From positions 3,759 through 9,398 of the forward strand of contig MHGW01000021.1 of the NCBI GenBank assembly GCA_001805765.1: 5,640 nucleotides of DNA, in the 5' to 3' direction. The stretch is from Omnitrophica WOR_2 bacterium RIFCSPLOWO2_01_FULL_41_12. Lineage in GTDB: Bacteria; Omnitrophota; Gorgyraeia; Gygaellales; Profunditerraquicolaceae. The notes under the pieces are model-generated. The model searched no databases, was not told where the DNA came from, and saw only the letters and a list, made by a program, of their open reading frames with translations. Positions 5,583 to 5,640 of the stretch are shown here, piece by piece; within the stretch, counting starts at the first letter, position 1; each line of letters opens with the position of its first letter. The translations under genes and the position numbers were made by a program.

Positions 5583-5619
5583 AAGCGAGATATGCGTTAA
5601 TCGCTAGATACGCCAAATT

Positions 5620-5624
5620 GGAGG
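5620..5624 (+). promoter_or_regulatory. Ribosome binding site of the last gene
   Basis: GGAGG ends 4 nt before the ATG at 5629. It is the only strong Shine-Dalgarno sequence before a start codon in this window and fixes the start of the next gene. Confidence 0.75.
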
Positions 5625-5628
5625 TTAT

Positions 5629-5640
5629 ATGTTACGATAT
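5629..5640 (+). CDS. Start of an unidentified gene (3' partial)
   Basis: Only the first four codons (MLRY) are in the window. The call as a real start rests on the GGAGG just upstream and its position directly after an intergenic REP-like element. The product cannot be named. Confidence 0.55.

Noticed and set aside
5585..5606. A short inverted repeat, AGCGA and TCGCT, before the last gene
   Set aside because: Five pairs around a 12-nt loop are expected by chance, and no promoter element is tied to it.
1..5640. CRISPR array, tRNA or rRNA genes
   Set aside because: No regularly spaced repeats, cloverleaf-like arms or conserved rRNA stretches were seen on either strand.

Overview
The window comes from a bacterium with a fairly AT-rich, compactly packed genome. 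It combines a PilZ-type tail, a small Ski2/Mtr4-like helicase, a DUF3786 protein, a secreted thermonuclease and REP-like palindromes with a GGGACTGTCCC-type core. That mix resembles uncultured anaerobic lineages such as Candidatus Omnitrophota or their relatives. This placement is an impression from gene content; no rRNA or marker gene is present to prove it.

Layout. Bases 3-137 hold the C-terminal end of an upstream PilZ-like protein. Its stop codon lies in a strong REP-like hairpin (135-165), and 10 nt later a macro domain + Nudix hydrolase fusion begins (175-1122), probably acting on ADP-ribose compounds. Bases 1123-1208 carry a detached copy of the last 28 codons and stop of the helicase gene that lies further right. 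Bases 1209-2518 hold a two-gene cassette: an AbiEii-like nucleotidyltransferase toxin (1277-1999) and a downstream XRE-type helix-turn-helix protein (1996-2502). It has a near-consensus promoter whose -10 box is covered by a perfect inverted repeat. The intact helicase gene follows on the minus strand (4396-2519). A 58-bp divergent promoter region separates it from a plus-strand pair, DUF3786 protein (4455-5006) and secreted SNase-like nuclease (5003-5518), joined by an ATGA overlap. A second REP-like element (5525-5582) and the first four codons of another gene (5629 on, with a GGAGG ribosome site) end the window.

Main result. The toxin-antitoxin-like cassette is bracketed by 86-bp direct repeats (1123-1208 and 2519-2604; 78 of 86 identical by hand alignment), both being the 3' end of the helicase gene. 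The eight differences are all transitions, and six are synonymous. This looks like a cassette that entered at the 3' end of the helicase gene and brought a diverged but functional copy of that end with it, leaving the original end stranded next to the macro-Nudix gene. No integrase or transposase is present, so the mechanism is open. The cassette has toxin-first order (as in HigBA), an XRE-like partner rather than the usual AbiEi protein, and a probable autoregulatory operator.
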